Part shown: piece by piece, positions 51,410 through 60,303 of the stretch
Layout of the letters: each line of letters begins with the position of its first letter
How positions within the stretch are numbered: the first letter of the stretch is position 1
DNA from: UBA7985 sp002690455
Lineage (GTDB): Bacteria > Pseudomonadota > Alphaproteobacteria > UBA7985
Assembly: GCA_965662775.1 (NCBI GenBank)
Contig: CBFIIW010000006.1
Span: 1-64,000, forward strand
Length of the DNA stretch: 64,000 nucleotides
Reading direction: 5' to 3'
The notes under the pieces: model-generated
What the model saw: the letters and a program-made list of their open reading frames with translations, nothing else
Database searches by the model: none
Told to the model about the DNA's origin: nothing
Position numbers and translations under genes: made by a program

Positions 51410-52621
51410 TTACAATCGATCAGCAGGGCCATCCCAACAGATATCCAGGGTCGAGGCTTTCTCCAGAGAACATCGCTGGGCAAGGGCTCTGCGAAAAAGT
51501 TCGGAGAAAGCCCGTGCCTGATTGATCGCAGAGATGCCATCCCCAGGCCATTGGCTGAGCGCCTGTAGGCGGCGATACGGTCCGGGCTTTGTCCGCAGGA
51601 GTCCGAGGCAAAGAGCCAACCCCGGCCAACCCCCAAAAAGCAACGACGGAAGAGCTTCACCCAAAACTTCGCGCTCGGGTCTTTTGAGCGGGATAGTGAC
51701 AGCACGCCCTTCGTCTACGGCTTCGACCAGTCCATCATCGGGACCAAAGAAAACAAACCCGCTGGTGGCGCGGGGATTGCACTCCAGGGTTTTCCATTGC
51801 CCCTCTGCATCCCGGCGGAGATCAAAGGACACCTGCCCCGTCAGGCCCAATGCGCCCGCCACAGCATCAACTAAAGGGCGCAACTGCGCTGTGACTTCAT
51901 CCCCACTGGCGGCAAAGGCTATTCCCGCCCCGAGCCCTCCACGCAACCGGACCAAAGGTTTGTAGGCTTGTAACGCCAAAACCTGCCCCTGAGAAACAAC
52001 GGCAGACACGCAAACCTCCTCTCCGGGCAAGTAAGCCTGCGCCAGCCAGGGCTGCTCAGGCGTGATAGGCAACCTCAGCGCCCCAGCCGGAACCACCGCA
52101 CCAGCCCGGACGGGCGCAATGCCTACCTCTGTCGCAAAACGCGAGAACCTTGGCTTGAACACCCAGCGGCCGTCGCCCAGAGCAGTCACATCCCTCAGCC
52201 GATCAAGCGCATGAAACCTTGGCGCAAAATCTGGTGCAACTCGAGCAACCAAGGCATTGAAAGCGGCTTTATCATGCAGCTTGATGAGGTCTTCAAGGGG
52301 GGGAGCGTAGAGCCTTTGTGCCCAGTTCGCAGCATCCGGTTGAACCGCAGCACGCGCGAGGTGAAAGACCTCCTCGCACGTCGGTAGTATCAGCCTTGGA
52401 TCGGTCTCCGCCACGATACTGCCGATCGCCTTAGCGAAGGCTTCAGGTTCGGCACGGGGTGAAGGTAGCTGAAAGTAGCGCTTAACAGTTCCTGAAAATC
52501 GGCCAACCGGGTGACACAGACTGTCCGCGCCATACACCCGCCAGCCTGCTGCTGCGAACAGCCGACAAAAGTGCAAGGCCACCGGAGCACGCAGCCCCGT
52601 AATGAGGATGGTCTTTGTCAT
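51410..52621 (-). CDS. ATP-grasp ligase-like protein
   Basis: 403 residues. The N-terminus reads KTILITGLRAPVALHFCRLF, as in ATP-grasp pre-domains, then DLIKLHDKAAFNAL and GDGRWVFKPRFSRF (ATP-binding Lys), WLAQAYLPGEEVCVSAVV, and QVSFDLRRDAEGQWKTLECNPRATSG with the Mg-binding Glu and Asn. ATP-grasp enzymes make carboxylate-amine or carboxylate-thiol bonds through an acyl phosphate. Last gene of a five-gene overlapping cassette; it overlaps the adenylating enzyme by 4 bp. Substrate not known. Confidence 0.8.
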   Translation of the reverse strand: MTKTILITGLRAPVALHFCRLFAAAGWRVYGADSLCHPVGRFSGTVKRYFQLPSPRAEPEAFAKAIGSIVAETDPRLILPTCEEVFHLARAAVQPDAANWAQRLYAPPLEDLIKLHDKAAFNALVARVAPDFAPRFHALDRLRDVTALGDGRWVFKPRFSRFATEVGIAPVRAGAVVPAGALRLPITPEQPWLAQAYLPGEEVCVSAVVSQGQVLALQAYKPLVRLRGGLGAGIAFAASGDEVTAQLRPLVDAVAGALGLTGQVSFDLRRDAEGQWKTLECNPRATSGFVFFGPDDGLVEAVDEGRAVTIPLKRPEREVLGEALPSLLFGGWPGLALCLGLLRTKPGPYRRLQALSQWPGDGISAINQARAFSELFRRALAQRCSLEKASTLDICWDGPADRL

Positions 52622-53919
52622 GACCTCAACCGCTCAACCCGTCGAAGCTTGCGTGATAAGGACTGGGTTAAGCTTACATTCCAATCAGCCAATCTCACCC
52701 TTAACGGTTCTGCTTCTTGACGCTTGGTGCTCTTCGCTTTGCTGTCAATCGACAGCGCTGTGCACAGTGCGTGACGTAAAGCAGCCAGTGCTTCTTCCTG
52801 CACGGCGTGTCCAACAGTGTCGGGCAAGCGCAGGTCCACCGATCCGTCGAGATGCTGTTGAATGCGGAAATCCGTAATCGCTGGACTGCAAGCCAAAACC
52901 GCATTCCGCAACACATCTGGCGTTATCATCTGCGCGCCAAACCAGAACACGTCATCGTGGCGACCCACGACATCGTCAACGACCTGCAGAGGGGAACCGC
53001 AGGGACAACCATGATCCCCCAGACGCAAAAGATCATTCATGCGGTACCGGCTGGTGAGTTGATAGCGTCTGGAAAAGTCAGTGACGATGGGTGTGACGAG
53101 CTGATCACCGACGGCCTCAAACTCAAACTGTACAAAGTCTTCTGTCAGATGCAGTTGACCTTCGCGGCAACTGACGGCAAAGAGGCCCTCAGTCGCCATA
53201 TAGATCTGACCAAGACCTTGAGAAAAGGCCGCTTCAATCACGCGGCGGTCCGGTGGGTCCAAAGTCTCAGCGCCTGCGAACAGACGCTCCGGGCGCAGGC
53301 GTTCAAGGTCAGCATTCTCTGCCAGCCAGCGCAGAATTTTGGGCGGCGCAATGAGGACAGTTGGGTCGAAATCCACCAGCGCTCTGCCCCATGAATTCGG
53401 TCCTTGGCGCAGGTCGAAAAAGGCCAGCTTTAACCAGCGGGACTGATTGCCAGCGCGGTAGAGCGCACTGCTCTGCGGTAGAACCACAGCCAGCCGGTGT
53501 CGCCGCTGCCATGCGTCTGGCAACCCTTTGGCCAGAATGGTACCCAACCATCGATAACGCTCGGCTTCGGTAATGATGTAAAGGCCCCGATTGCCCGAAG
53601 TTCCTGTCGAAACACCACAGGATAACCCTGACCCCAATGCGCCCTCACGCCCACCACCATCCTGATCGAGTGCAGCGCGCACGGCTTCTGCGCTGATGCC
53701 ACCGCGGTTATAGGCAGCAAAGTCTGCCATGAGCTTGGCCTTGTCCATTTCAAGGTTGGTTGCATCAAGGTGCGGAAAGTGGGTTGCAAGCGCTGCCCTC
53801 CAGGCCGCCATCTCTGTGCGCTGATGTTTCTGCACATCCGCGCGCGTGCGCAGCGTCGCCGCCAACCAGCGCGCCCGCATATACGCCGCGAGGACGACCA
53901 TGCCCGCCTTAACCGACAT
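52618..53919 (-). CDS. F390-synthetase/PaaK-like adenylate-forming enzyme
   Basis: About 433 residues from ATG 53919 (MSVKAGMVVLAAYMRAR), which overlaps the MBL stop by 11 bp; ATG 53901 is an alternative. Adenylation motifs: CGVSTGTSGNRG (A3, phosphate loop), YMATEGLFAVSC (A5), LLRLGDHGCPCGSPLQ (A7 plus Cys pair, as in PaaK), VVGRHDDVFWFG (A8) and SRKLRRVERLR (A10 Lys near the C-terminus). The family activates carboxylates as acyl-AMP. I recall such F390-synthetase-related proteins clustered with KAS III genes, but not a proven product. Confidence 0.75.
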   Translation of the reverse strand: MSVKAGMVVLAAYMRARWLAATLRTRADVQKHQRTEMAAWRAALATHFPHLDATNLEMDKAKLMADFAAYNRGGISAEAVRAALDQDGGGREGALGSGLSCGVSTGTSGNRGLYIITEAERYRWLGTILAKGLPDAWQRRHRLAVVLPQSSALYRAGNQSRWLKLAFFDLRQGPNSWGRALVDFDPTVLIAPPKILRWLAENADLERLRPERLFAGAETLDPPDRRVIEAAFSQGLGQIYMATEGLFAVSCREGQLHLTEDFVQFEFEAVGDQLVTPIVTDFSRRYQLTSRYRMNDLLRLGDHGCPCGSPLQVVDDVVGRHDDVFWFGAQMITPDVLRNAVLACSPAITDFRIQQHLDGSVDLRLPDTVGHAVQEEALAALRHALCTALSIDSKAKSTKRQEAEPLRVRLADWNVSLTQSLSRKLRRVERLRS

Positions 53920-54787
53920 CGAAGGGATCATTTCCTGGATCATGGCAGAGCCCGACCCGTCCTCCGGCCTGCTGAAAGGCGGATAGCCGCTCAAGGGTCA
54001 CTTCCGCCGCACCAATGTCATCGGCAATGCGCCGCGGCAGACCGGCCAAGACGACCTTCGATCCTGACTTGCCCGGTTTCGCCCCTTGGGTTTGGCCATT
54101 CAGGGCGCTCAGCATAAAGTGGGCATCGACCGCGTAAAGATAGCGCTCAGAGTGCAAATAAATCCCGATCTGACCCGCGGCATGACCGTCCAAAGGAACC
54201 AACGACACCAGATTGGGCAACAGCGACCAGCCGACGCCCAATCCATCAGGAAGCACGATCGCCGGCAATGACTCCGCCGCTTCCAGTCGATCATCCAGAT
54301 CAGCCGGCAGAAGCTCGGTAAAGGTTCCATGGGTCAATGGTCCCCGCCAGCCGGCATGGCGAGTGGCATTCAGGCCGCGTTGGCTAGTCAGAATCCGTGC
54401 ACGGGAAAAGCGACGCAGTTCACTGATATGATCAACATGCAGATGGGTGACGATCACCCGTTGAATGTCCTCGGCCACCAAGCCCTTGTTTGCCAGTACG
54501 GTATCAATCTGTCCCTGAGGTCGAAGCCGAGCACGGAACAAATTGGCGTACACACGAAGCGCAAGGCTACGAGCAGGAACGCCGCCACCATTCTCCACCG
54601 AGTAAGCTGCCAGTGCGGATGGATAAGTCGTCGGGCCGTAGCCGGTGTCGACCACGGTCGGGCCGAGCGCGCCGTGATCGAGAAAAGCCCAGCGCACCTT
54701 TAAGGAAACGGGCGACCAGCCACGCCCCGCACCAATCAAGGCACGGGGGGCGCTGATTGTTGCACTGTTGTACAGCTCAAACTTCAT
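53909..54787 (-). CDS. MBL-fold metallohydrolase in the biosynthetic cassette
   Basis: About 292 residues from ATG 54787 (MKFELYNSATI), overlapping the epimerase stop by 11 bp. Zinc ligands are HLHVDH (residues about 125-130), the GHAAGQIGIYLH histidine and the bridging Asp in YAVDAHFM, with a terminal LCHDPGND histidine. The pattern matches the lactonase/thioesterase-like MBL group. In this context it could release or hydrolyse a thioester or lactone intermediate. It ends by overlapping the next gene (ATGTCGGTTAA). Confidence 0.8.
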   Translation of the reverse strand: MKFELYNSATISAPRALIGAGRGWSPVSLKVRWAFLDHGALGPTVVDTGYGPTTYPSALAAYSVENGGGVPARSLALRVYANLFRARLRPQGQIDTVLANKGLVAEDIQRVIVTHLHVDHISELRRFSRARILTSQRGLNATRHAGWRGPLTHGTFTELLPADLDDRLEAAESLPAIVLPDGLGVGWSLLPNLVSLVPLDGHAAGQIGIYLHSERYLYAVDAHFMLSALNGQTQGAKPGKSGSKVVLAGLPRRIADDIGAAEVTLERLSAFQQAGGRVGLCHDPGNDPFDVG

Positions 54788-55784
54788 GAATTTTGCTCTC
54801 TGCCGCATCCAAAGCTACACAGGGAGGCAAAGCGCTCGGTTGAGCGCCAAAGACCGACTCAAAGCCTTCAGCGATCGACGTTCTGGGTCGCCACCCCAAA
54901 AGCTCTTCAGCGCGCCGGGTGTCCAGCGTCAAACTATAGGCGAAAATCCCGAGCGCGTAGCGTGTAATCTTCGGCTCTTGGGGCAACTGTAATCCGGCAA
55001 AGATCGCCTCTGCACCGCGCGCGGCGCCCATCGTCAAAGCCAAGGGTACAGGCTGCCAGCGGAAGGATCGGCCGCGCGCGCGGGCGATTTCGTCGACCAG
55101 CCAGGTCAGTGGGATGGCCTCACGTCCTGCGATATTGAACACCCCTTGGGCCGAGCTCTCCAATGCTGCGAGGATGGCACTGCATACATCATCCACGTAA
55201 GTCAGGTTGGTCACCGCCTGCCCCCCGCGGAGAAGCGGCAGCCAACCGTGCCCAAGCGCAGCCTCAAGCCGCGGCAAAAGCGCCGTGTCTCCAGGGCCAT
55301 AAATGGCCCTTGGTCGGAGGATGGCAGTGCTGAGCCGTGACTGGCTGACGAGGGCCTCAGCCTGCGCCTTGGTCCGGGCATAGTGATTGATCGGCCTGTG
55401 GGCCAGGACGCCGCTCTCTTCCACCTCGAAGCGATCAAAGGGAGCAAAATACAGCGCTGGAGTCGAGATATGGACCAGACGCCTCACGCCTGTCCGCTCT
55501 GCCCAATGGACCAGATTGCGCGTCGCCACGCTGTTCGCCTGCTCAAAATCTTTTAATCGGCCCCAGGGTGACGACAAGGCTGCTGTGTGCACCACGGCGT
55601 CAACGGTTGGAAGTTGGGCGAAAACTGCCGGATCGCTCAAATCAGCAGCAATGAAATCATAGCCGTCCGGCGCCCTTGCGCGTTGGCGTCCGGTCGCCAG
55701 CACACCATGACGACCGGTCTGTGCCAAGGCGTGCAGGAAGCGTCCGCCCAGAAAGCCCGTTGCACCGGTGACGAGGACCCTCAT
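54777..55784 (-). CDS. NAD(P)-dependent epimerase/3-beta-HSD-like (OleD-like) reductase
   Basis: 335 residues of the extended SDR type: VLVTGATGFLGGRF cofactor motif, LVHISTPALYF (catalytic Ser/Thr), YARTK (Tyr and Lys, about residue 140), AILRPRAIYGPGD and GVFNIAG. The organisation resembles the 3-beta-hydroxysteroid-dehydrogenase group that includes OleD, which reduces 2-alkyl-3-keto acids made by OleA. Located directly after the KAS III gene, with which it overlaps by 1 bp. Role inferred from neighbours. Confidence 0.82.
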   Translation of the reverse strand: MRVLVTGATGFLGGRFLHALAQTGRHGVLATGRQRARAPDGYDFIAADLSDPAVFAQLPTVDAVVHTAALSSPWGRLKDFEQANSVATRNLVHWAERTGVRRLVHISTPALYFAPFDRFEVEESGVLAHRPINHYARTKAQAEALVSQSRLSTAILRPRAIYGPGDTALLPRLEAALGHGWLPLLRGGQAVTNLTYVDDVCSAILAALESSAQGVFNIAGREAIPLTWLVDEIARARGRSFRWQPVPLALTMGAARGAEAIFAGLQLPQEPKITRYALGIFAYSLTLDTRRAEELLGWRPRTSIAEGFESVFGAQPSALPPCVALDAAESKIHEV

Positions 55785-56782
55785 CAGGCGATCAACGCCG
55801 CAACGCCGAACTGAACCCCCGCCGATGTCCCCAACATCAAGACGCGGGATCCATCCCTGATCTGGTGGCGCGCGCGCGCCTCTGCAAACGCAATAGGCAG
55901 TGAAGCGGCGACCTGGTTGCCGTGACTTCGAGTGATATCGATGTAGCGCTCCCGGCGCACCCGAAATGCGCGCGCCATGTGCATCAGGCTCAGCGGGCTG
56001 GCCTGATGCGGAATAAAGAAGTCAATATCGTCGAGGGACCAGTTAATCTGCTCCAGAAATGCAACCAAAAATGACTCGAATTCTGACCGCACGAGCCTGA
56101 ACAGTGCTTCGCCGTCCATCTCGAAAAACGCATGCTCGACAAAGAAATCAAGATCTTCGTGGGGCGTGTTGGCCGTTCCCCCGACCGGGATCTGGCATGC
56201 TTCGTAGGCCGAAGGAAAGCTGGCAAAGGAAAAGCCCAGAAAACCCTGCTGATCTGTCCCCTCTACAAGCCAGGCCCCGGCTCCGTCACCGAATAGGGCG
56301 GCAACCTCCGGCGCTGTTTTCCAGGGCAAGGCCGAACTTGCTATCTCACTGCTGATGATCAGGACGCGGCTGGCCCGACCTGCCCGAATGAAACTGTCAG
56401 CCAGTTCGAGCGCCGACAAGGCACTGAGGCAAGTGGTGTTCACATCAATGGTACGGCAACTGCCGTCGGGCAAATCAAGCCCACGCTGGTAAAGCGCGGC
56501 AGTACCTGGGATCAACTGCTGGGGTACAGCCGCAGCTGCCACGATCAGATCGACAGTAGCCGCTGGGATGTTGGCCGACGTCAAGGCCGCCTGCCCCGCA
56601 CGAAGTCCGAGAGCAACCTGCGTTTCGTCACCACTTCGTGTTGCACGATACCGGGCTTCGACACCTGTGGCAGCCTTCAGCGAGCCGGTGGGCAGCCCAT
56701 GCTGCTTTTCCAGATCACCAGATGCTACCTTCTCTTTTGGCAAGGCTTGGCCCCAACCACAAATTCTCGTTCCAGAGCCCAT
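55784..56782 (-). CDS. Beta-ketoacyl synthase III (FabH/OleA-like)
   Basis: 332 residues with a full Cys-His-Asn triad: Cys in VNTTCLSALSALELA (about residue 114), His in FFIPHQASPLSLMHMA and Asn in SHGNQVAASLPIAFAEA. It condenses an acyl-CoA with another acyl unit by Claisen reaction. First gene of the minus-strand cassette; the promoter must lie in the 131-bp gap shared with the divergent acyltransferase-like gene. Not the housekeeping FabH context (no plsX, fabD), so a specialised pathway is likely. Confidence 0.88.
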   Translation of the reverse strand: MGSGTRICGWGQALPKEKVASGDLEKQHGLPTGSLKAATGVEARYRATRSGDETQVALGLRAGQAALTSANIPAATVDLIVAAAAVPQQLIPGTAALYQRGLDLPDGSCRTIDVNTTCLSALSALELADSFIRAGRASRVLIISSEIASSALPWKTAPEVAALFGDGAGAWLVEGTDQQGFLGFSFASFPSAYEACQIPVGGTANTPHEDLDFFVEHAFFEMDGEALFRLVRSEFESFLVAFLEQINWSLDDIDFFIPHQASPLSLMHMARAFRVRRERYIDITRSHGNQVAASLPIAFAEARARHQIRDGSRVLMLGTSAGVQFGVAALIA

Positions 56783-56913
56783 TGGCCACCCCTCCGTGCA
56801 CGCTCGAATTTACGCGCTAGCTTGCATTCAACTTTAACGAAGCATCGGCGGTCTTGCCAAGAACACCTTTCAAATGTCAGTTCGAAGAGACACGGAACAA
56901 AAAAGGGCTTCAG

Positions 56914-57996
56914 GTGGTAAACACGACGGCACACCGATTTGTTTCATTGGTTCAGACGGCTGGATCGAGCGCGCTCGTCACCAATCTTGAGACAAACATA
57001 AAGATCGCCCGGGTCGGGAAGTTCGACGTTCCTATGACGATCAACGATGGTCTGCGCTCCACCTGCTACCTCTGCTGTCCTTCTACCGCTTACCTCGATT
57101 ATGGTGCATTCGAGCTCAAGCAAGTGACCCGGAACCCGTTCCTACGCGCTTGTGGTTTCGGGGCTCTCCGCATGGCAAGCCCTGTTGTACGGGCCATGAA
57201 AATTGACCGCCAGGTGCAGCTCAACAACTGGCTTCTCTCAACCAACATCTTGCCACCTGTGGGACCGGACGCGTGGCTCGATGCATTTGACAGCTTAGCC
57301 AAGAGTTATCCGGGCTATGTCCCGGTGCTCCGCTCCGTGAACCAAGCAGCACACAGCGCATTGATCGGGGCCTTTCACCGCGAAGGATTGACTTTGCTTC
57401 CTGTTCGCAAAATTTTTACCCGCGCCTATCCGGAAGAGCGGAACCGAACCCGGGATGATCTCCGCGATATGGCACTGCGAGCTTCAGGCCGATTTATCGA
57501 GCGCGATGGCTCTTCGTTCAATGATGATGACTTTGATCGAGCCGCCATGCTCTATGAGAAGCTTTATATCGAGAAATACAGCGCCCTGAACCCGCAATAT
57601 ACTGGTCGCTTTTTGGCGGAAGCACAGCGCCATTGCGGCTTCGAGTTGACGGGTCTGTTCGACCCTGAAAATCGGGGAAGAATGGTCGGCATTCTGGGGC
57701 AGTTGGACCAACATGGCACGATCGTGAGTTCAGTGGTTGGCTACGATACCGCCCTCCCACAAAGGCTCGGGCTCTATCGCTGGCTGTTTAGCCTGAGTGA
57801 TGAAACTGCCCGGTCGCGGCAACGCTTTGCCAACCAGAGCGCTGGTGCAGAGCAGTTCAAGAGGAACAGAGGCGCGCAACCGGCCATCGAATATCTGGTT
57901 GTCGACCTGCGTCGCGCGAGCCGCGCCCAACGCCTCGCCGGTGCCTTCCTCTCCGGCCTACTCCAGCCCGCGGCAAGCCTCGCCATTCGGTTGTGA
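56914..57996 (+). CDS. Acyltransferase-like protein (GNAT-type fold suspected)
   Basis: About 360 residues from GTG 56914, chosen for AAGGG six bases upstream; a TTG at 56854 would add 20 residues. It reads VPMTINDGLRSTCYLCCPSTAYLDY at the N-terminus, then LNNWLLSTNILPPVGPDAWLDA, LPVRKIFTRAYPE and FLAEAQRHCGFELTGLFDPENRGRMVGILG. The overall alpha/beta texture recalls GNAT acyltransferases, but I cannot see a definite acetyl-CoA motif. It is divergent from the KAS III cassette and probably belongs to it. Function not known. Confidence 0.6.
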   Translation: MVNTTAHRFVSLVQTAGSSALVTNLETNIKIARVGKFDVPMTINDGLRSTCYLCCPSTAYLDYGAFELKQVTRNPFLRACGFGALRMASPVVRAMKIDRQVQLNNWLLSTNILPPVGPDAWLDAFDSLAKSYPGYVPVLRSVNQAAHSALIGAFHREGLTLLPVRKIFTRAYPEERNRTRDDLRDMALRASGRFIERDGSSFNDDDFDRAAMLYEKLYIEKYSALNPQYTGRFLAEAQRHCGFELTGLFDPENRGRMVGILGQLDQHGTIVSSVVGYDTALPQRLGLYRWLFSLSDETARSRQRFANQSAGAEQFKRNRGAQPAIEYLVVDLRRASRAQRLAGAFLSGLLQPAASLAIRL

Positions 57997-58195
57997 GCCA
58001 CGTCCTGTGAGGCTGCTGAAGCCACAGGAAGTTAGGGGAAGCGTTGCGAAAAGACGGGATACGGGGTCCTGGCCCATCTTTACGCCACTGCCAAGTGAAG
58101 ACCCGTCTTGGATTCATCGATAACCAGTGTCAGCCTTGGTTGTCTCATCTCTGCCTTGATCAAGGCGCGCGGGGCTGTCTGATGGAACGCCATCC

Positions 58196-59524
58196 TCAGC
58201 CCGGATAGAACAGGCGGACCAGCGAAAGTGTGATAAAGGGGAAAGCCACCAAAAGTGCGACGCGAATGATATCAGAAACAACGAACGGCAAGGCGCCGCG
58301 ATAGGTCTCCGCAATTGAAACGTCCCGCGACATGGCGTTGATGACGAACAAATTGAGCCCGACCGGTGGGGTGATGAGTCCGATTTCAGCGGACATCAGC
58401 ACGAGAATCCCGAACCAGATACCGACCTCGGCCGCGCTGAGCCCTAAATCCAGTTGGGCGACGATGGGGATGAAAATCGGCACAGTCAAAAAAATCATGG
58501 CCAACGAGTCCATTACCGTACCCAGCACGATATACAACGCCAGCATCCCGATCAGGATCAGCCAAGGGTTCAGCCCGCTTTGGCTGAAGAACCCTGCCAG
58601 CGTCTGCGGCACCAGTGCCGAAGAGAGAAACGAGTTGTAGACCCCGGCCGCAAGGATGATGAAAAAGATCATGCCAGAGGTCTTGGCTGTTGCCAGTAAA
58701 GACTCGCGCAAGCTCTGCAGGCTCACACCCCCCTTGAAGAAGGCAAGCATCGCCGTGCCCCCTGCCCCTACCGCTGCTGCGGCAGTAGGCGAAAACAGGC
58801 CGGTATAGATCCCGCCAATCACAAGCGCAAAAATCAGCATTACCGGCCAAACCGACCCCAGCGCCCGGATACGATCCGCGTATGGCATCCGCGGCAAGGT
58901 CCGCTCGGCGCCCGGGTTGAGCCGGACATATATGCCGACAGTAATCATGTAGCCAAGCATCGCCAGCGCCCCAGGGATAAACGCAGCGGTAAACAGCTTG
59001 GCGATGTTTTCTTCGGCCAAGATGGCATAAATCACCAAAACGACCGAAGGTGGGATCAGAATGCCCAGCGTACCGCCCGCGGCCAGCGTCCCGGTAGCCA
59101 GCGCACCGGAATAGCCCGCCCTTCGTAGCTCTGGCAGTGCCGCCTTACCCATGCTGGACGCGGTGGCCAGCGAAGAACCACAGACAGCACCAAAGCCCGC
59201 CGACGCTCCAATCGCCGCCATGGCTACCCCACCGCGTCGATGCCCCAACCAGGCCTCCGCAGCTTTGAACAACGCGCGCGACATACCGGCCCGGGTCGCG
59301 AACTCACTCATCAACAAGAACAGAGGGATGATCGAAAAGGAGTAGTTGGTGAGGGTTCCAAAGGCAAAGGTCTTGAGCTGGTTATTCATCATCCGCATAT
59401 CGCCGGCCAGCAACCACGTGCCCAGTAGCCCGACAAGAAATAGGCTCGCGGCCAGTGGAATACGCAGAAAGATCAGCGCGACCAGCAGCGGAAAGGATAA
59501 GAGCCCGATCTGAAAATCAGTCAG
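58196..59524 (-). CDS. dctM: TRAP transporter large permease (DctM type)
   Basis: About 442 residues from ATG 59524 (MLTDFQIGLLSFPLLVALIF); an ATG 21 codons upstream is in frame. Around twelve hydrophobic helices and the family motifs FRIPLAASLFLVGLLG, GGVAMAAIGASAGFGAVCGSS and GGTLGILIPPSVVLVIYAI. It is the Na+-driven transport subunit for a carboxylate-like solute, working with DctQ and the binding protein. It lies 16 bp beyond the DctQ stop. Confidence 0.92.
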   Translation of the reverse strand: MTDFQIGLLSFPLLVALIFLRIPLAASLFLVGLLGTWLLAGDMRMMNNQLKTFAFGTLTNYSFSIIPLFLLMSEFATRAGMSRALFKAAEAWLGHRRGGVAMAAIGASAGFGAVCGSSLATASSMGKAALPELRRAGYSGALATGTLAAGGTLGILIPPSVVLVIYAILAEENIAKLFTAAFIPGALAMLGYMITVGIYVRLNPGAERTLPRMPYADRIRALGSVWPVMLIFALVIGGIYTGLFSPTAAAAVGAGGTAMLAFFKGGVSLQSLRESLLATAKTSGMIFFIILAAGVYNSFLSSALVPQTLAGFFSQSGLNPWLILIGMLALYIVLGTVMDSLAMIFLTVPIFIPIVAQLDLGLSAAEVGIWFGILVLMSAEIGLITPPVGLNLFVINAMSRDVSIAETYRGALPFVVSDIIRVALLVAFPFITLSLVRLFYPG

Positions 59525-59540
59525 CATCCCGGTGAACAGT

Positions 59541-60209
59541 TCAGGCACGCCGGCCCTCCCCGGTTTTAGTGGTGCGGTCCAGCCCAAGCTCTCCGGTCGG
59601 CCGTATCAGGGCCCGTGCGCTGCGAACACAGCAAAAGGCGGCGGTGATGAAAAACAGGATCACACATACCTCGGCCACGACATGCATAGGCCAAAGCTTG
59701 AGGCCGAGAATCTGGCTCTCATCGCGTACACGCACCCGGCCTAACGCCTGCGCCCAATCCCCGGCAAAGAGCAGATCAAGCAGCGGTTCCTGCGAGCGGC
59801 GCGCTTTCTTAATGATCAGGTACCACTGCTGTGTCATGATAAGATAAGCGATCAGCAACAGCGCCAGATCACCGGCCACATCCAACCAACGGTTCAGGCG
59901 TCCACCGAAATACGGTTCGAGCAGGTCGATCCGGATGTGCCCCTTCTTCAGCATCACCCACGGCAGGGCGGAAAACAGCGCAAAACCGACGGCATAGGAC
60001 ACCAGTTCCTCTTCCCCCAAAACCGGGCGGATCCCCCCCCAGGGCATGGTCTCAAAAAAACCACCAAAGAAGCTATCGAGGCTGCGCCGGAGAGCCTTGA
60101 GCACCACGCTCAGGCAGGTAACTGCCACAGCGAAAATCAGGCCCAGCCCACCGACCAGCGCAACCCCTGCGGCCACGCGCTCTATCCAGCGATCAACTGC
60201 TGCAAACAC
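59541..60209 (-). CDS. dctQ: TRAP transporter small permease (DctQ type)
   Basis: 222 residues with four membrane helices (VALVGGLGLIFAVAVTCLSVV, YAVGFALFSALPWVMLKKGHIRIDLLEP, DLALLLIAYLIMTQQWYLI and VVAEVCVILFFITAAFCCV). W/F-x-KKGHIRIDLL is a family motif. There is a larger than usual loop (KKARRSQEPLLDLLFAGDWAQ). It sits between dctM and dctP, separated from dctP by a strong terminator. Confidence 0.88.
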   Translation of the reverse strand: MFAAVDRWIERVAAGVALVGGLGLIFAVAVTCLSVVLKALRRSLDSFFGGFFETMPWGGIRPVLGEEELVSYAVGFALFSALPWVMLKKGHIRIDLLEPYFGGRLNRWLDVAGDLALLLIAYLIMTQQWYLIIKKARRSQEPLLDLLFAGDWAQALGRVRVRDESQILGLKLWPMHVVAEVCVILFFITAAFCCVRSARALIRPTGELGLDRTTKTGEGRRA

Positions 60210-60244
60210 CTGAAAGATCCCTGCCTCTCAACCACGCTCGGCCC

Positions 60245-60280
60245 AAAAAAAACGCTGGCGCAGTGTAACCTGAGCCAGCG
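60245..60280 (-). terminator. Intrinsic terminator between dctP and dctQM
   Basis: On the minus strand CGCTGGC (60280-60274) pairs with GCCAGCG (60259-60253) and is followed directly by eight T residues (60252-60245). It begins 23 bp after the dctP stop. Partial termination here would give an excess of binding protein over permease, as usual in TRAP and ABC operons. Confidence 0.85.
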
Positions 60281-60303
60281 TCATTGCCACGGCCAGCGCG
60301 GGA

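Noticed and set aside
51410..56782. Complete ole (olefin) cluster
   Set aside because: There is no OleB-type alpha/beta hydrolase and the adenylating enzyme looks PaaK/F390-like rather than OleC-like.
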